The notes below the pieces were generated by a model that was given only the letters and a program-made list of their open reading frames with translations, had not been told where the DNA came from and searched no databases. From assembly GCA_009760855.2 (NCBI GenBank), contig WPIO01000049.1, positions 1,385,001 to 1,449,000 of the forward strand: a stretch of DNA of 64,000 nucleotides. Direction: 5' to 3'. Positions 46,953 to 57,127 of the stretch are shown here, one piece after another. Origin of the DNA: Cristatella mucedo (Eukaryota; Bryozoa; Phylactolaemata; Cristatellidae). How positions within the stretch are numbered: position 1 is the first letter of the stretch; each line of letters begins with the position of its first letter. Made by a program: the position numbers and the translations under genes.

Positions 46953-47419
46953 AACGGGGACCAATCATTTACCTCGAAGTGTCAAACAAATATTTCTTAA
47001 CCCCAAAGTGTCAAAACCTATTAAGGAAGCGTTGTCTAAAAGCGCCAAGCAAAAAATAGCGACCGCGGGATCGAGCGTCAGAGAACGTCAGAGAATGTCA
47101 TTGGCTTTCAAAGGTATAAGCTGCTTTCAGGTTTGGTACTCGAGTTTATGGTGACTATTTTTTAATGAATCTGCACGGAGAAGCAAGATTGAACTCGAGG
47201 CTGCCAGCTCCGTCTACGCGCAGCCTGCGAGTTGTCGGCAGTCATTAGGCATTAGCCGTCTGCGAAGAACGCTTACGTTTGAGTGTCGTTATTTGGACCC
47301 GGTTTGTCAATTTAGGAGTCTTGTTTCGACACTTGGCAATATCTTCGAGTTAGGAGCGCCGCTCAGTTATGTCCTGCTCCTCGGCGAGTGCCAAGTGGTT
47401 CAGTTTGCGAATCGTTAAG
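46953..47419. other. Intergenic stretch, nothing recognised
   Basis: No coding or repeat signal found. Confidence 0.35.
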
Positions 47420-48010
47420 TAAAATAGTAGTAAAAGTATCTCTGCATAGCATCCTAACAAAACCAAGTAGTCTCTCTTTCTAAGCGCTTTGCATATGCTA
47501 GAAAGGAAGCGTGCGAAAATTGGCCAGTTATAACATGCACAGCGAGTGAGCACAGTGAGTCCAGTAATAACATGCACAGCGAGTGAGCACAGTGAGTCCA
47601 GTAATAACATGCACTGCGTCAGCACAAAGCAGAAGCACAAAGATCAATTCTCGAAGACAACGCTCTGAAGAACCGGTTGGTTTGGAGCTTCTTTTTAAAT
47701 GTCGTCAAGTCAGAGGATTTCGTGACGTCAGTCGGATGTGAGTGAGTTTGCCTGCTTTGAGATCAGACAACCCGAAGGCTCCGAAGGATTTGAGGTTGGT
47801 CTGAGGCGCAGCTAAATGACTTGCCCCAGAGGAGCCTGTGGAACGATAAGAAGCCTGTGGAACGACAACAGGGAAATAGCTCAGATAGATCATGGCCGAA
47901 TCAAAGAATGAAGGGACAAGTTAGTGACACAACCTCAAAAGCGATACGTCATTTGCTGCGGAAGCCTTATGTAGGTCACGTTCGGAAATGTGGCAACTTC
48001 GCCGCCGTTC
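47420..48010 (-). mobile_element. LINE-A 3' region, decayed
   Basis: AAGTAGTCTCTCTTTCTAAG and CGCTTTGCATATGC are the reverse complement of the tail; 3' UTR and weak reverse-transcriptase C-terminal remnants follow (RTNLKSFGAFGLSDL-like at 47760). A 38-bp segment (ATAACATGCACAGCGAGTGA and onward) is tandemly duplicated at 47535-47610. Confidence 0.65.
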
Positions 48011-48667
48011 GCGATGCCCCAGGGTCGTAGCCCCGGTTTAAGGTAATCGCTATTAACGACACAGACTGTAGATGCCTGTCTTGCAGCAGTTCTCATCTCG
48101 TCACGGCGGATGTGCGGGGGCGGCGGCGACCGAAATAGCGTCGCCCAGCCTCGCCCCACGCCTAAGGGCGAGGCCGAGTGGTGAGCGAAGCAAAGATTTA
48201 TGCGGCGACGCCGCGTCATCTGCTGTCGTCGGAGCGTGCCGTGCCGCTCCGCAAAGCTCGGTCCCTTGTGCGCGCGACCGAGGCGCCCCCTGGGCGGCTG
48301 CAAAGTGCTCTCGGTGGGTATCGCAGCAAGGCTAGTGACAGCAACGTTACTACAACGGAAGCGCAGTGAAAATGAGATCCAGCTACGATCCAAGCGCGTG
48401 ACGCCACGTAGTGTCGTCCGTCGGCGCTTCCGGAGCTTGGCGCGGAAGGCAGTTTTAGCACTCGGTGCCAAAAATGCGTTCGCAGTTATTCGTGCGTCAT
48501 CCCCCTTTAGTTATTCCCGACGAATCGCCCTCCACCACCTTCCCGAGCTCGAGTAGTGGGGGAGGGGTCGTATAGTCCGCAGCCGAAAGGGTGTCGATTG
48601 GCGCCTTTGGGTAGCGAGCCCTTAAAGTACGGAGCACCTCGAGGCTTGGTCGTCGGGCCGCCTTTAA
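48011..48667. other. GC-rich intergenic region
   Basis: CpG-dense at about 48080-48480, with a short inverted repeat (CCTCGCCC...GGGCGAGG, 48149-48172). Open frames exist on both strands but none is recognisable. Confidence 0.4.
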
Positions 48668-48850
<183 letters not shown>

Positions 48851-48939
48851 CCATAAGAATCGCCAAACGCATGATAGGCTTCCATACCTGCGCCGACGAT
48901 GCACAGCCCTACCCTTTGACCCTTGAAATGTATCTCACC

Positions 48940-49275
48940 CTGTAACTCCACAAAGCCACAAAGGCTATCTAGGTGTTACCCGGGAGAGTTGTGTATAGCG
49001 CACTCACGGCCTAATCGGCTTTCGGTACGCATGGTGAGTCGTAATGGCTCACTAGGTAAGGCGGTTGCTTTTCACGACCTTGGCCCCGAGGTCGTGGGTT
49101 CGAATCCTGTGGTGGGCGATCCCTTATCGCCACTGCAAGCGGTGGTGATAGCCGTAAAGGCTCTTCTGTCGCTATACAAAAAGAGGCTGTTAAATCAGCT
49201 AGTATTTTTTTTTATTAGGTAGCCAACAGACTTCATCTCACCCAACAAAGAGAAAGTGGGAAGCATAGCAGAGTC
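48940..49275 (-). mobile_element. LINE-B 3' region interrupted by a SINE-B
   Basis: TCCACAAAGCCACAAAGGCT and GTTACCCGGGAGAGTTGTGT up to 49032 resume after the SINE as GTAGCCAACAGACTTCATCT and GGGAAGCATAGCAGAGTC. The uninterrupted arrangement is visible near 24.4 and 26.5 kb. Confidence 0.75.
49034..49214 (+). mobile_element. SINE-B copy, best example
   Basis: GTAATGGCTCACTAGGTAAG (A box), GGTCGTGGGTTCGAATCC (B box), GTGGGCGATCCCTTATCGCC body, AGCGGTGGTGATAGCCGTAA, then AGAGGCTGTTAAATCAGCTA and a T run. Internal Pol III promoter boxes are well kept. Confidence 0.93.
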
Positions 49276-49430
49276 AAGGCAAGGCACTCGCTTCTTCTTC
49301 GCCCCAAAGTCGCTGGTTTCGAATCTTGCAGCGGGGGATCCTCTATTGCCAAACGCAAGCGGTGGCAGTAACCTTTCAGGCTCCTGTGCCGCTTGTGCAA
49401 ATGAGGCTGTTAAATCAGCAGATGTTTTTT
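49276..49430 (+). mobile_element. Second SINE-B copy in the same LINE-B
   Basis: Head decayed (AAGGCAAGGCACTCGCTTC); B box GTCGCTGGTTTCGAATCTTG; body GCAGCGGGGGATCCTCTATT; tail ATGAGGCTGTTAAATCAGCA. Confidence 0.85.
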
Positions 49431-50036
49431 CCACTTCTCAGCCTCGCTCTCCTAACGCGACTCTAGCGCTTCCGTTGCGACAGCGACGATATTAGCGCTT
49501 GGATGGCCATCAACTTCCTGAAGCGAAGCAACAACAATAAGCTACAATTAGCCAGATGGCTATACAAAACTCTGCGGTCACTTTTCAAGTTGGCAAGATG
49601 GCTCACTCTCAAGAGTTGCTCATTGAAAACTTCGCTACTGCTGTAGCTCCGCACGAGCCTAGCTGAGCCGACCCCGTAATGTAGTAATGTTGACTATTTT
49701 CAAGTGTTGTATTCAGCATTTGAGATATCGACTTCGATTACCACACGACTGGATGAAAATGTATTACCATTTAAGCCTATTTTGTTCGCAGGGCGCGTGC
49801 GACTCGGAACTACGGTGCATGGTCAAAGGTCAAACTTACAGTTGCCCTCATTGCCTTTATTAAAGTTCAGACAGAAGTAGCGCGATTTTCAGACTAACCT
49901 GCGGCCATATTTAGGAACAGTGTGCAATGGCTTGAAATTACCTACAATTGCGAGTCAAAACAGTTGCAGTTAGCTGGTTTCATGGAAATCTAAAAGTTCG
50001 CTAGCCATTGCGATAGGTTGGCCTCATTTCATAGAG

Positions 50037-50071
<35 letters not shown>

Positions 50072-51129
50072 TGGCTGTCAAAAAGGTTGTCTAAATTAAG
50101 TTCTTAAGAGTGCACTTCCGATCAAAAGTGCGCAGTTGCGACTTTACAGGCAAAATATTTTCAACCCAATAAGATTCACGGTCGCATCTCAGGACCTCTC
50201 CAGCTGGGAAATGCCTCTTCAGAATTGTTGGCCTTTTACACGACAGAGCCAGCGTTCATTAAGCTCTTTTTGAATGCCTGGTGGTATTTCATTCGCAAGA
50301 GAAACACTGTCGTTATTGAGAAAAATACACCTCTTCGGTAGCTCAAAGCTGGTCACCCAATAAAGGACTCGTTGGATTCCGAAGGTCAAATGTGACTAGC
50401 TCGGTGAGTGTCAGTTGCATTTAGGCGCTGTGTAAGAGCGAGCTAGCTACGGCCGACGGATGCTACACAATTCCAATAAGAATTTTAAGACGCCCCGGGT
50501 AAATCTGGCTCGCGCGGTAACGCAATGCGTTCATTCGTCATCATCTGTATTAAAAAAAATAAGTATACAATAAAATAAGTAATAAAATAATAAAAACAGA
50601 CTGCGCGAGCGGCGCAGACGGAAGCCCGAGACGATTTGACTGTCCGCCGGGAGAATAGTCCAGAAGTTAACCGTACCTCAGAGACGTCCTAGGAGCCAGT
50701 AGATTTGCACGTTCTCTTCGCTGGCCGAACGAATGAGGGACGCCCATCAAACCGGCACCAGTAAGTAGATCGCCAAAGCTGCGAGCCAAACTGGAAGCTC
50801 CCTTTTTGAAGCGAATGAAAGGAGAAGAAATGGCGATGCTGTGTCAGCTTGCGGAGCACCTTCACGAGAGGTCGCAGTTTCCTCGCCGGTAGCGGACGTA
50901 CCTCGGCATCCCGTGTCTTCTGTTAAGTGCAAGCATCCTTTAGCTAGTTGTAAGTGCAGCCAGGAGTACATTCGGCCGAGCCAGTTTGCAGCGACCCGAC
51001 AGCAACAGCCGCCGCCGCCGCCGCGAAGCCTACGCCCAGCGCCCAACGTTTTCGCCAGCACGCGCGCCTTCCGAGACACTGGCGGAGGACTGAGCGACCA
51101 TCCGCCTTCCCTCACGCCGATCGGCTCTC
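49431..51129. other. Intergenic region upstream of LIPT2
   Basis: Mostly anonymous, with an (GA)n tract at 50038-50068 and AAT-rich DNA at 50550-50600. The last 300 bases are GC-rich and likely contain the LIPT2 promoter and 5' UTR; no TATA box is evident. Confidence 0.45.
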
Positions 51130-54100
51130 ATGGCGCCCTCGATTATTCGAGTCATCAACCTCGGACGTCAACACTACCGCGATGCTCTAGCCATACAGGA
51201 GAGGTGCCGCAAGCGAGTGATAGAAAGAGCGCACGCCTCTGCGCGACCGCACGGCTTGCCCGCTTCGCACTTCGGCGGGTACGTGATCTTGGTGGAGCAC
51301 CACCCCGTGTACACTCTAGGTGAGGCTGTTGGAGATCTCGCTCTCTGCTCTGCGAGCTTCGCGAATCGTCATTTTGATAGAAAAAACGGAAGCAAACATG
51401 ACAAGACCGATCGCCGCAGCTGAGCGAGCGAGCGGGTGGCTCTGAGACGGTGCCTTGGCCCTGCCGTCGCATAGCCGCATAGCTTCTAGCTGATTTCATT
51501 GAGCTCGCCCGTGGCTGGACCGACTTCCGCGGGGTCGACCGCTCGATCGTTATCCGCCTGTCGCCTGCGCTGGGATCGCGATCTTCGAGCTCGGAGCCTT
51601 GATGCCGCACGTCGCCCCACGGTGGAAGCCTCGCTCGCTAGTCGATCGGGTCGTGGCCCGACAGAGCGGCTGCCGGCCCCCCCCCCGGGCATCGCGCTGA
51701 GCCGCTCGTGCACTGCTGCCGCGAGCAGATATCATCCGCTCGAGGCGTGTCTCTCTCGTCGTTTAAGCGCTTCCGTGCGGCAGTCCCCTCCGTGCTTTCA
51801 TCGCGAGCTGGTTTGGTCCAGCGGTTAAGGTGCTCGCCCTGGGGACCGAGGTCTGGCTGAGGTCGCGGGCTCGAGTCCCGAGACATATGTGAAGCGCTTG
51901 AAAAGAGATTAAGTTCTCTTAGGGCGCTATACAAATTAATGATATATTTTGACTTTGCTATGCAGCCGTATTGCACGAGTTCGTGACATGAGCCCATCGA
52001 AATGTATGCTGTCGCCGCCGATACACGGTCTGTGGAGGGGGCTTAGCACTTGCTGCCCCGAAATCAAGCAAACTCCACAGTCAAATCTGCCTACTTTCAG
52101 CTACATAATGCTAAAATTCGGGCCTGTTTAGATAAGGATACCACGTCTAAGTTGGTCCATGTATTCGTGACATCCCGTCTTGACTTCTGTAACTCACTTG
52201 CTTGCTGGCCTACCAGCATGTGCAATCAGGCGATGACAGCTGGTGCAAAACTCTGTGCAGCTAGGAGGCTTGTCTGTCGTGAGCGTCACAGTTGCCACAT
52301 CACACCACTTCTCGCCGATATGCACTTGCTACCAGTCAAGCAATGCATCGACTTCAAGGTTTTATCGCTCACTTTTAGGTCACTTCATTCTTTGGCTCCA
52401 GCCTATCTCTCAGATCTACTCCCCCATCAGGCCAAGCATCGTACCACCCACTTTTCGGAATCCAACAGTTTACCAATACCTCGTACAAACCTCAAATCCT
52501 TTGGAGACCGTGCATTTAGCTCGTATGCTCCCAAAGCCTGGAACTCCCTCCCAACTTGCATCAGAACGTCCCCTGACTTGACCACATTTAAAAAGAACCT
52601 AAAACACACCTGTTTAGGGCAGCAATTAGTGGGTCCCTGTGATTCGTCCTTGATGTGCTTATGGGTGCTGATACTGTGCATACTACCACTAACCACATTT
52701 GCATGCTGACCCTGTGCATGTCACCCCTAACCATGTTATTCATGTTGTTCATCAAGCATGATATTGTTCACCATTCAATTGTGTTTCCCTGTGCAGCAAA
52801 TGTAAAGCGCCTAGAAAGAGATTGAGTTCTCTAAGGGTGCTTTATCAAGTGCATTATTATTATTAAGCTGATTGCTGGGCTCGCTGTGACTTTGCTATAT
52901 TAAGCTCCCAATTCTGACTATCGGAAATGGGATGCTTAGCCTGTGGGAGTTAGAGCAAGCGGGTGAGCACTAGACTAATAATTAGCATTATATAAACCAT
53001 TGCCACCAATTTGGTGATGCTTTCTATACGGCATCTGTAAAGTGCCTAGAAAGAGATTCAGTTCTCTGAGGGTGCTATACACATGTATTATCATTAATAG
53101 AGTATAATATAGCATAGTATACAGTATTTGTAATATTATAATATACTCATGTTATGCTTATCAATCTAGTGCTCATCCGTGTGTTCCAACTTCCACAGTC
53201 ACAATGCATTCAAACTGGGCCGAGGTTCGAGTAGAACTTGACCTTTGCCCTTTGTTTGAGTAGAGCTTGACCTTTGCCCTTTGTTCGAGTAGAGCTTGAC
53301 CTGGTAAAGTTGACAGAAAGTGTCATTCGATTTCTGTGAACTGACTGTGCACGCACCGAGTGCATGAAATGCACACAGAGCTGTAGCTTCGTCAGCGCTG
53401 AGCACTGAGGCACTGAGCCGGCGTTGACAGATCCGCGCGCAGACAGAGCTGATGGAGTGGCAGGTCGCCCGTGCTGTTCCAGCTCAGTCAGAGACAGCTT
53501 CGGTACTAGATTGCAATTTGATAATGGGTAGCAGTCTGGACTGGGAACGTTCGCTGTGGGAACGTTTGCTGTGGGAATAGCTTATGTGCACACCCATGAC
53601 GTCGTCGGCCGACCTGCTGCAAGATTACTTCGATCAGCATGGACCGTGCTCCGTTACTATTCTCTGGGCTTTATTAATAGATATAATGGCTTCTTATTGG
53701 GACGGTGCAATGGTCGGACCGATGGCCAGGAGATACCCGGGGCACATATTGTTGTCCACGACCGGTGATATTGGTGTACTTGTCTCATAGCAGGCATATC
53801 TTGCATGCTGGCCCCCATAGTTATGATGCTGAAATTCAAGCAGCAATAAATAAATCCTAGCTGATTAAACAGCCTCTTTTTGTATAGCTGCCTTTACGGC
53901 TATCCCCACCGCTTGCAGTGACGATAAAGGATCGCCCACTGCAGGAATCGAACCCACGACCTCAGGACCAAGGTCGTGAAAGCAACCGCCTTACCTAGTG
54001 TGCCATCACGGCTCACCTGTCGCCAGCCGATTTTGATTTTGGTATGCTAGGGTCCAGAATGTCAGCTGCCGCCCGGCTAGTCTCGTCTCTGTTGTATTTT

Positions 54101-56944
54101 CTCGCGTTACATAGCGCTGTGCTAATGTGGGTGGCTGCTTTCTTAATTTGCTGTGCTGTGCATGTGCCTGCACGAGGGCATACGTTTGTGTTTGCGCTTA
54201 AGCTCACACGTGTGCTTGCATTACGTATATTGTGCATTTGTAATGCATAGGAGAGTGCTCATGAAAATGTGCATGCACGTGCAGGTGTGCATGCATGCCC
54301 ACTTGATCTGTTGGCTGCAGTGTGCATGGATATGTTATATGCTCAACCCACACAGACGAAGGGATATTAGGCTATGCTACCGCAGATCACCTGAATGCAT
54401 GGAGTGAGATGATAACTTAGAATGGGCATGGAACCGACAAGGGCCCAGTTTGACTGTCGAAATACTCGAGACGCTGTGGAGGTGAACGGCTGCCTTGTTC
54501 CTACAGGGGTCATTGGCCTAACCAGTCTCACTGGCCATCGATAACATGCATCTTTACTTACTTCTGTATACATGTTGTCGTGATCTTGGATCTCACTGCT
54601 TTTCACGAAATATACAGATCACTTTGTTCACCGAGTGTAAAAGATGTCTGTAGAATAAGCTGCATGTTGCATGTTGCATGTTGCATGTTGCATGTCGTTG
54701 CATGTTGATCTTTCTTATCCACAGGTCTGTTGTTCAACTGTTCAATCAGATTCTTCTTGGTCCTCTTGTGCTCCTTTAGAGTCTATGGACTTTGGCTAGG
54801 CTGTGGTCAGCCTCGGGTCCCCTGTTCGATCATCCTGCTGTCTTCCGAGAGGGCAAATTCTCCACCATGAAGCTGAGCCATCGGCTTGATTCTCAAAGTG
54901 CTAAGCATGCAAATGAATCTCGTATCGCTAGAATGAATGAAGAATGTGTCATGTCACTAGCACTTAAAAGCCACTCACCCTTTCGACCGGCAGTTGGATG
55001 CTGCCGAGAGTGAAGGATTGAAACTCTATCACTTGCATCGCTCTATGCCTCGTGGTTAGACTGGGCGTGCGCACAGGTATCCTTTTTCATTTGCGACTGC
55101 CGATGGCACCGTTTCCGTTTCTTGGCTGTTTCTTCTCGCTCTACTGTCGGATGTCCGCTTGTCTTTTATAGTCGAGATTGCTTGTAGGCCTTCGCCAGGT
55201 TGGCTGGACGGACGAGGACGAACAGAAATTGCGTCTCTTCGGGGCCGACTTCTGTCGAACGAATCGCGGTGGTCTGGTAACGTTTCATGGCCCAGGGCAG
55301 CTCGTAGCCTATCCAATCGTTCATCTGCAGGCATACGGCAAGGGCTTGCGCTGGTACGTCTGCCAGCTCGAGCGCACGATCGTTGATGCCGCCCAGTGTT
55401 TGGGCGTTCAAGCCGCGACCGCTGCACAGACCGGTGTGTGGGTGGACGGCCGAAAGCTGGCATCGATAGGTGAGTGGTGGCGCGATCGATCGAGCGATGA
55501 CGAGATCGGTGCTTTTCGCGAGACATAGCCGAGCCGAGCTAGGGCGGCCTGCAGTGGTGGCAGTGCTGGCAGCCAGCCTGGCTGGCTGGACCTCAGTCTC
55601 CTCAATCCCGAATCGAAAGCCTGACCTTGAATCGCTGCCCGGGTAGTCGCTGCCCAAGCATTAGACCTTGGCTGCAGCATATGGCACTTATGGCCATGAG
55701 AAAATTAAATCCTTGCTCCGGCCTAGGGCATAGCTGTTCTGAGCAGAGGCTCCGTGACGGTTGCCTTTTGAAATGCCAGCCCTCGTTGGCCAAATGCTGC
55801 TCTGAGTCCCCTGCGAGCGTGCAAGGTTTCGTCGAGCCTTCGTCATTGCGAGTGATGATGCATCTGAATTATTTAAATGAATTATATATGCATCTGTGGC
55901 TCGGCGGTTGCTGCATACTTTTGCATTGCCCAGACGACAGGTGAGCTAGCTGCTGTTGCAGTGATGGTATCCAGCACTCGTAAATGGCAATTGGTTGCTG
56001 CATTTTTGCCGGATTTTATGTACTGGCTTTATTGCCACATCACAGTTCGATAAGTAGTCTTAAGTTCCGTTAGCCAGGGCCAGCCATTAAATCCATAAAC
56101 GCTCTGTGCAGACGACAGTGGTTGCAAGGCAGTTGATTCCTACTAGTGCTGCCGGTGATGCCTATGATGGTGGCCATATAAGGACAGGGCTGTAGTAAAT
56201 ATTTTATAGCGAGCTACTAGTGCTACGATGCCAGTCGATTAGGATGGCTATCCCTGTTTCAAGGACCTTGCCGCTATGCCCCCAACGTATCTGCATTTCA
56301 CATGTTTGCCTGCTGCCAAATGACGTGACAGCCGTCCCTCGGCAGCTAAACCGAGCCCTTTATGCATGGCAACGGCCGTATGATTGTTTACAATGACACC
56401 ACTTTCCATCGAACCGGCTTTGCAGATGTCGAGCACTGTCGAAAGAGAAATGGCATAATTGTGTGTCACTAGCAAGGTTTCGTCAGCTCATTAAAGTGCT
56501 ATCGGTAGCCAAAATTCCAGCAATCTGACTTTGACATGATAGGGCAGTTTTTTTGTTTCAAATGTGACCTTTTTGTAGGGCTCATAAATTCGTGCATTTT
56601 GTGCACAAGCGATGTCGAATATTCAAATGAGCTGAGCATTCTGTCATCCTGCCACTGACTTAATACGGCATTACCGTTGCATCTTGTTTGCTGCTGCAGG
56701 CGTTCATGCCAGCCAATTTGTCACAATGCACGGAGTGGCCTTGAACTGTAACGTCGACCTTGGATGGTTTGACCACATCGTACCTTGTGGCATTGAGGGT
56801 GTGCAGATGACCTCTCTCAGCAAGGAGCTGGGACGTGACGTCGATGTGCAGGCTGCTACTGACTATTTCTTGACCTCGTTCGGTTCGAAGTTTCAGTGCA
56901 TCCTAGAGTCAACAGATGCTTCAGATCTCGATGGCGTTAGCTGA
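51130..56944 (+). CDS. LIPT2: Octanoyl-[acyl-carrier-protein]:protein N-octanoyltransferase, LIPT2 (LipB family)
   Basis: It transfers octanoate from acyl carrier protein to lipoyl domains such as GCSH, the first step of mitochondrial lipoate synthesis. Three exons: 51130-51319, 55188-55469, 56700-56944 (TGA). Both introns are GT-AG and phase 1, each splitting a Gly codon. The product is 238 residues, like animal LIPT2. Blocks in order: IRVINLGRQHYRDAL (7-21), VEHHPVYTLG (55-64), RGGLVTFHGPGQLVAYPIVH (~90-109), GRKLASIGVHA (151-161) and MHGVALNCNVDLGWFDHIVP followed by CGI (167-189). The catalytic pair is present: Lys153 and Cys187 (PCGI), 34 residues apart, the same spacing as in E. coli LipB (Lys135/Cys169). 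The start is the first ATG in frame and directly precedes the conserved N-terminus, so any targeting peptide is short or cryptic. Intron 1 (3.9 kb) contains a SINE-A and a LINE-A copy. Confidence 0.95.
51805..51942 (+). mobile_element. SINE-A copy, LIPT2 intron 1 (best example)
   Basis: GAGCTGGTTTGGTCCAGCGG, TTAAGGTGCTCGCCC, GGTCGCGGGCTCGAGTCCC (B box), GTGAAGCGCTTGAAAAGAGA, TTAAGTTCTCTTAGGGCGCT and ATACAAATTAAT. It is sense to the gene. Confidence 0.94.
52071..52866 (+). mobile_element. LINE-A copy, best preserved, LIPT2 intron 1
   Basis: An open frame of about 219 codons (52050-52709) encodes the reverse-transcriptase C-terminal region: QSNLPTFSYIMLK-like start after a small indel, CLDKDTTSKLVHVFVTSRLD, LLADMHLLPVKQCIDFKVLS, LAPAYLSDLLPHQAKHRTTH, PKAWNSLPTCIRTSPDL. 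The 3' UTR then ends GTAAAGCGCCTAGAAAGAGA, TTGAGTTCTCTAAGGGTGCT and (ATT)n. 5' truncated downstream of the catalytic YADD, so it cannot move by itself. Confidence 0.93.
53030..53100 (+). mobile_element. LINE-A 3' tail remnant
   Basis: TGTAAAGTGCCTAGAAAGAG, ATTCAGTTCTCTGAGGGTGC and TATACACATGTATTATCATT. Confidence 0.7.
53226..53312. repeat. 29-bp tandem repeat, three copies
   Basis: Unit GAGCTTGACCTTTGCCCTTT plus GTTCGAGTA; the third copy is partial. Confidence 0.9.
53852..54016 (-). mobile_element. SINE-B copy, LIPT2 intron 1
   Basis: The minus strand reads GTGAGCCGTGATGGCACACT, AGGTAAGGCGGTTGCTTTCA, GAGGTCGTGGGTTCGATTCC, TGCAGTGGGCGATCCTTTAT, then AGAGGCTGTTTAATCAGCTA. It is antisense to the gene. 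Confidence 0.93.
54661..54708. repeat. (GCATGTT)n short tandem repeat
   Basis: Six or so copies of a 7-mer, one with an insertion. Confidence 0.9.
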
Positions 56945-57121
56945 CTTTATGAGTGGTACTCCGTGAACTTATTCTCAGAATATTCCACGCATGCGACGTT
57001 AAATTATTTCTGTGAATTGCAGTGAGACATCGGCACACGTTGTGCGTTATAGCCACTCCCTGGCTTGTGCACCCGACTGCTTGTTCGTGAGTTGTTTGCA
57101 TGCAATCTTTCTTTAAATTTG

Positions 57122-57127
57122 AATAAA
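57122..57127 (+). terminator. LIPT2 poly(A) signal AATAAA
   Basis: A canonical hexamer 178 bases after the stop codon, in an AT-rich context with a GT-rich element (TAATGTGCACC) downstream. Confidence 0.7.

Noticed and set aside
49034-49214. tRNA gene, from intact A and B boxes
   Set aside because: The sequence does not close an acceptor stem and continues into a family-specific body and tail shared by other copies. It is a tRNA-derived SINE. The same reasoning applies to the SINE-A copies.
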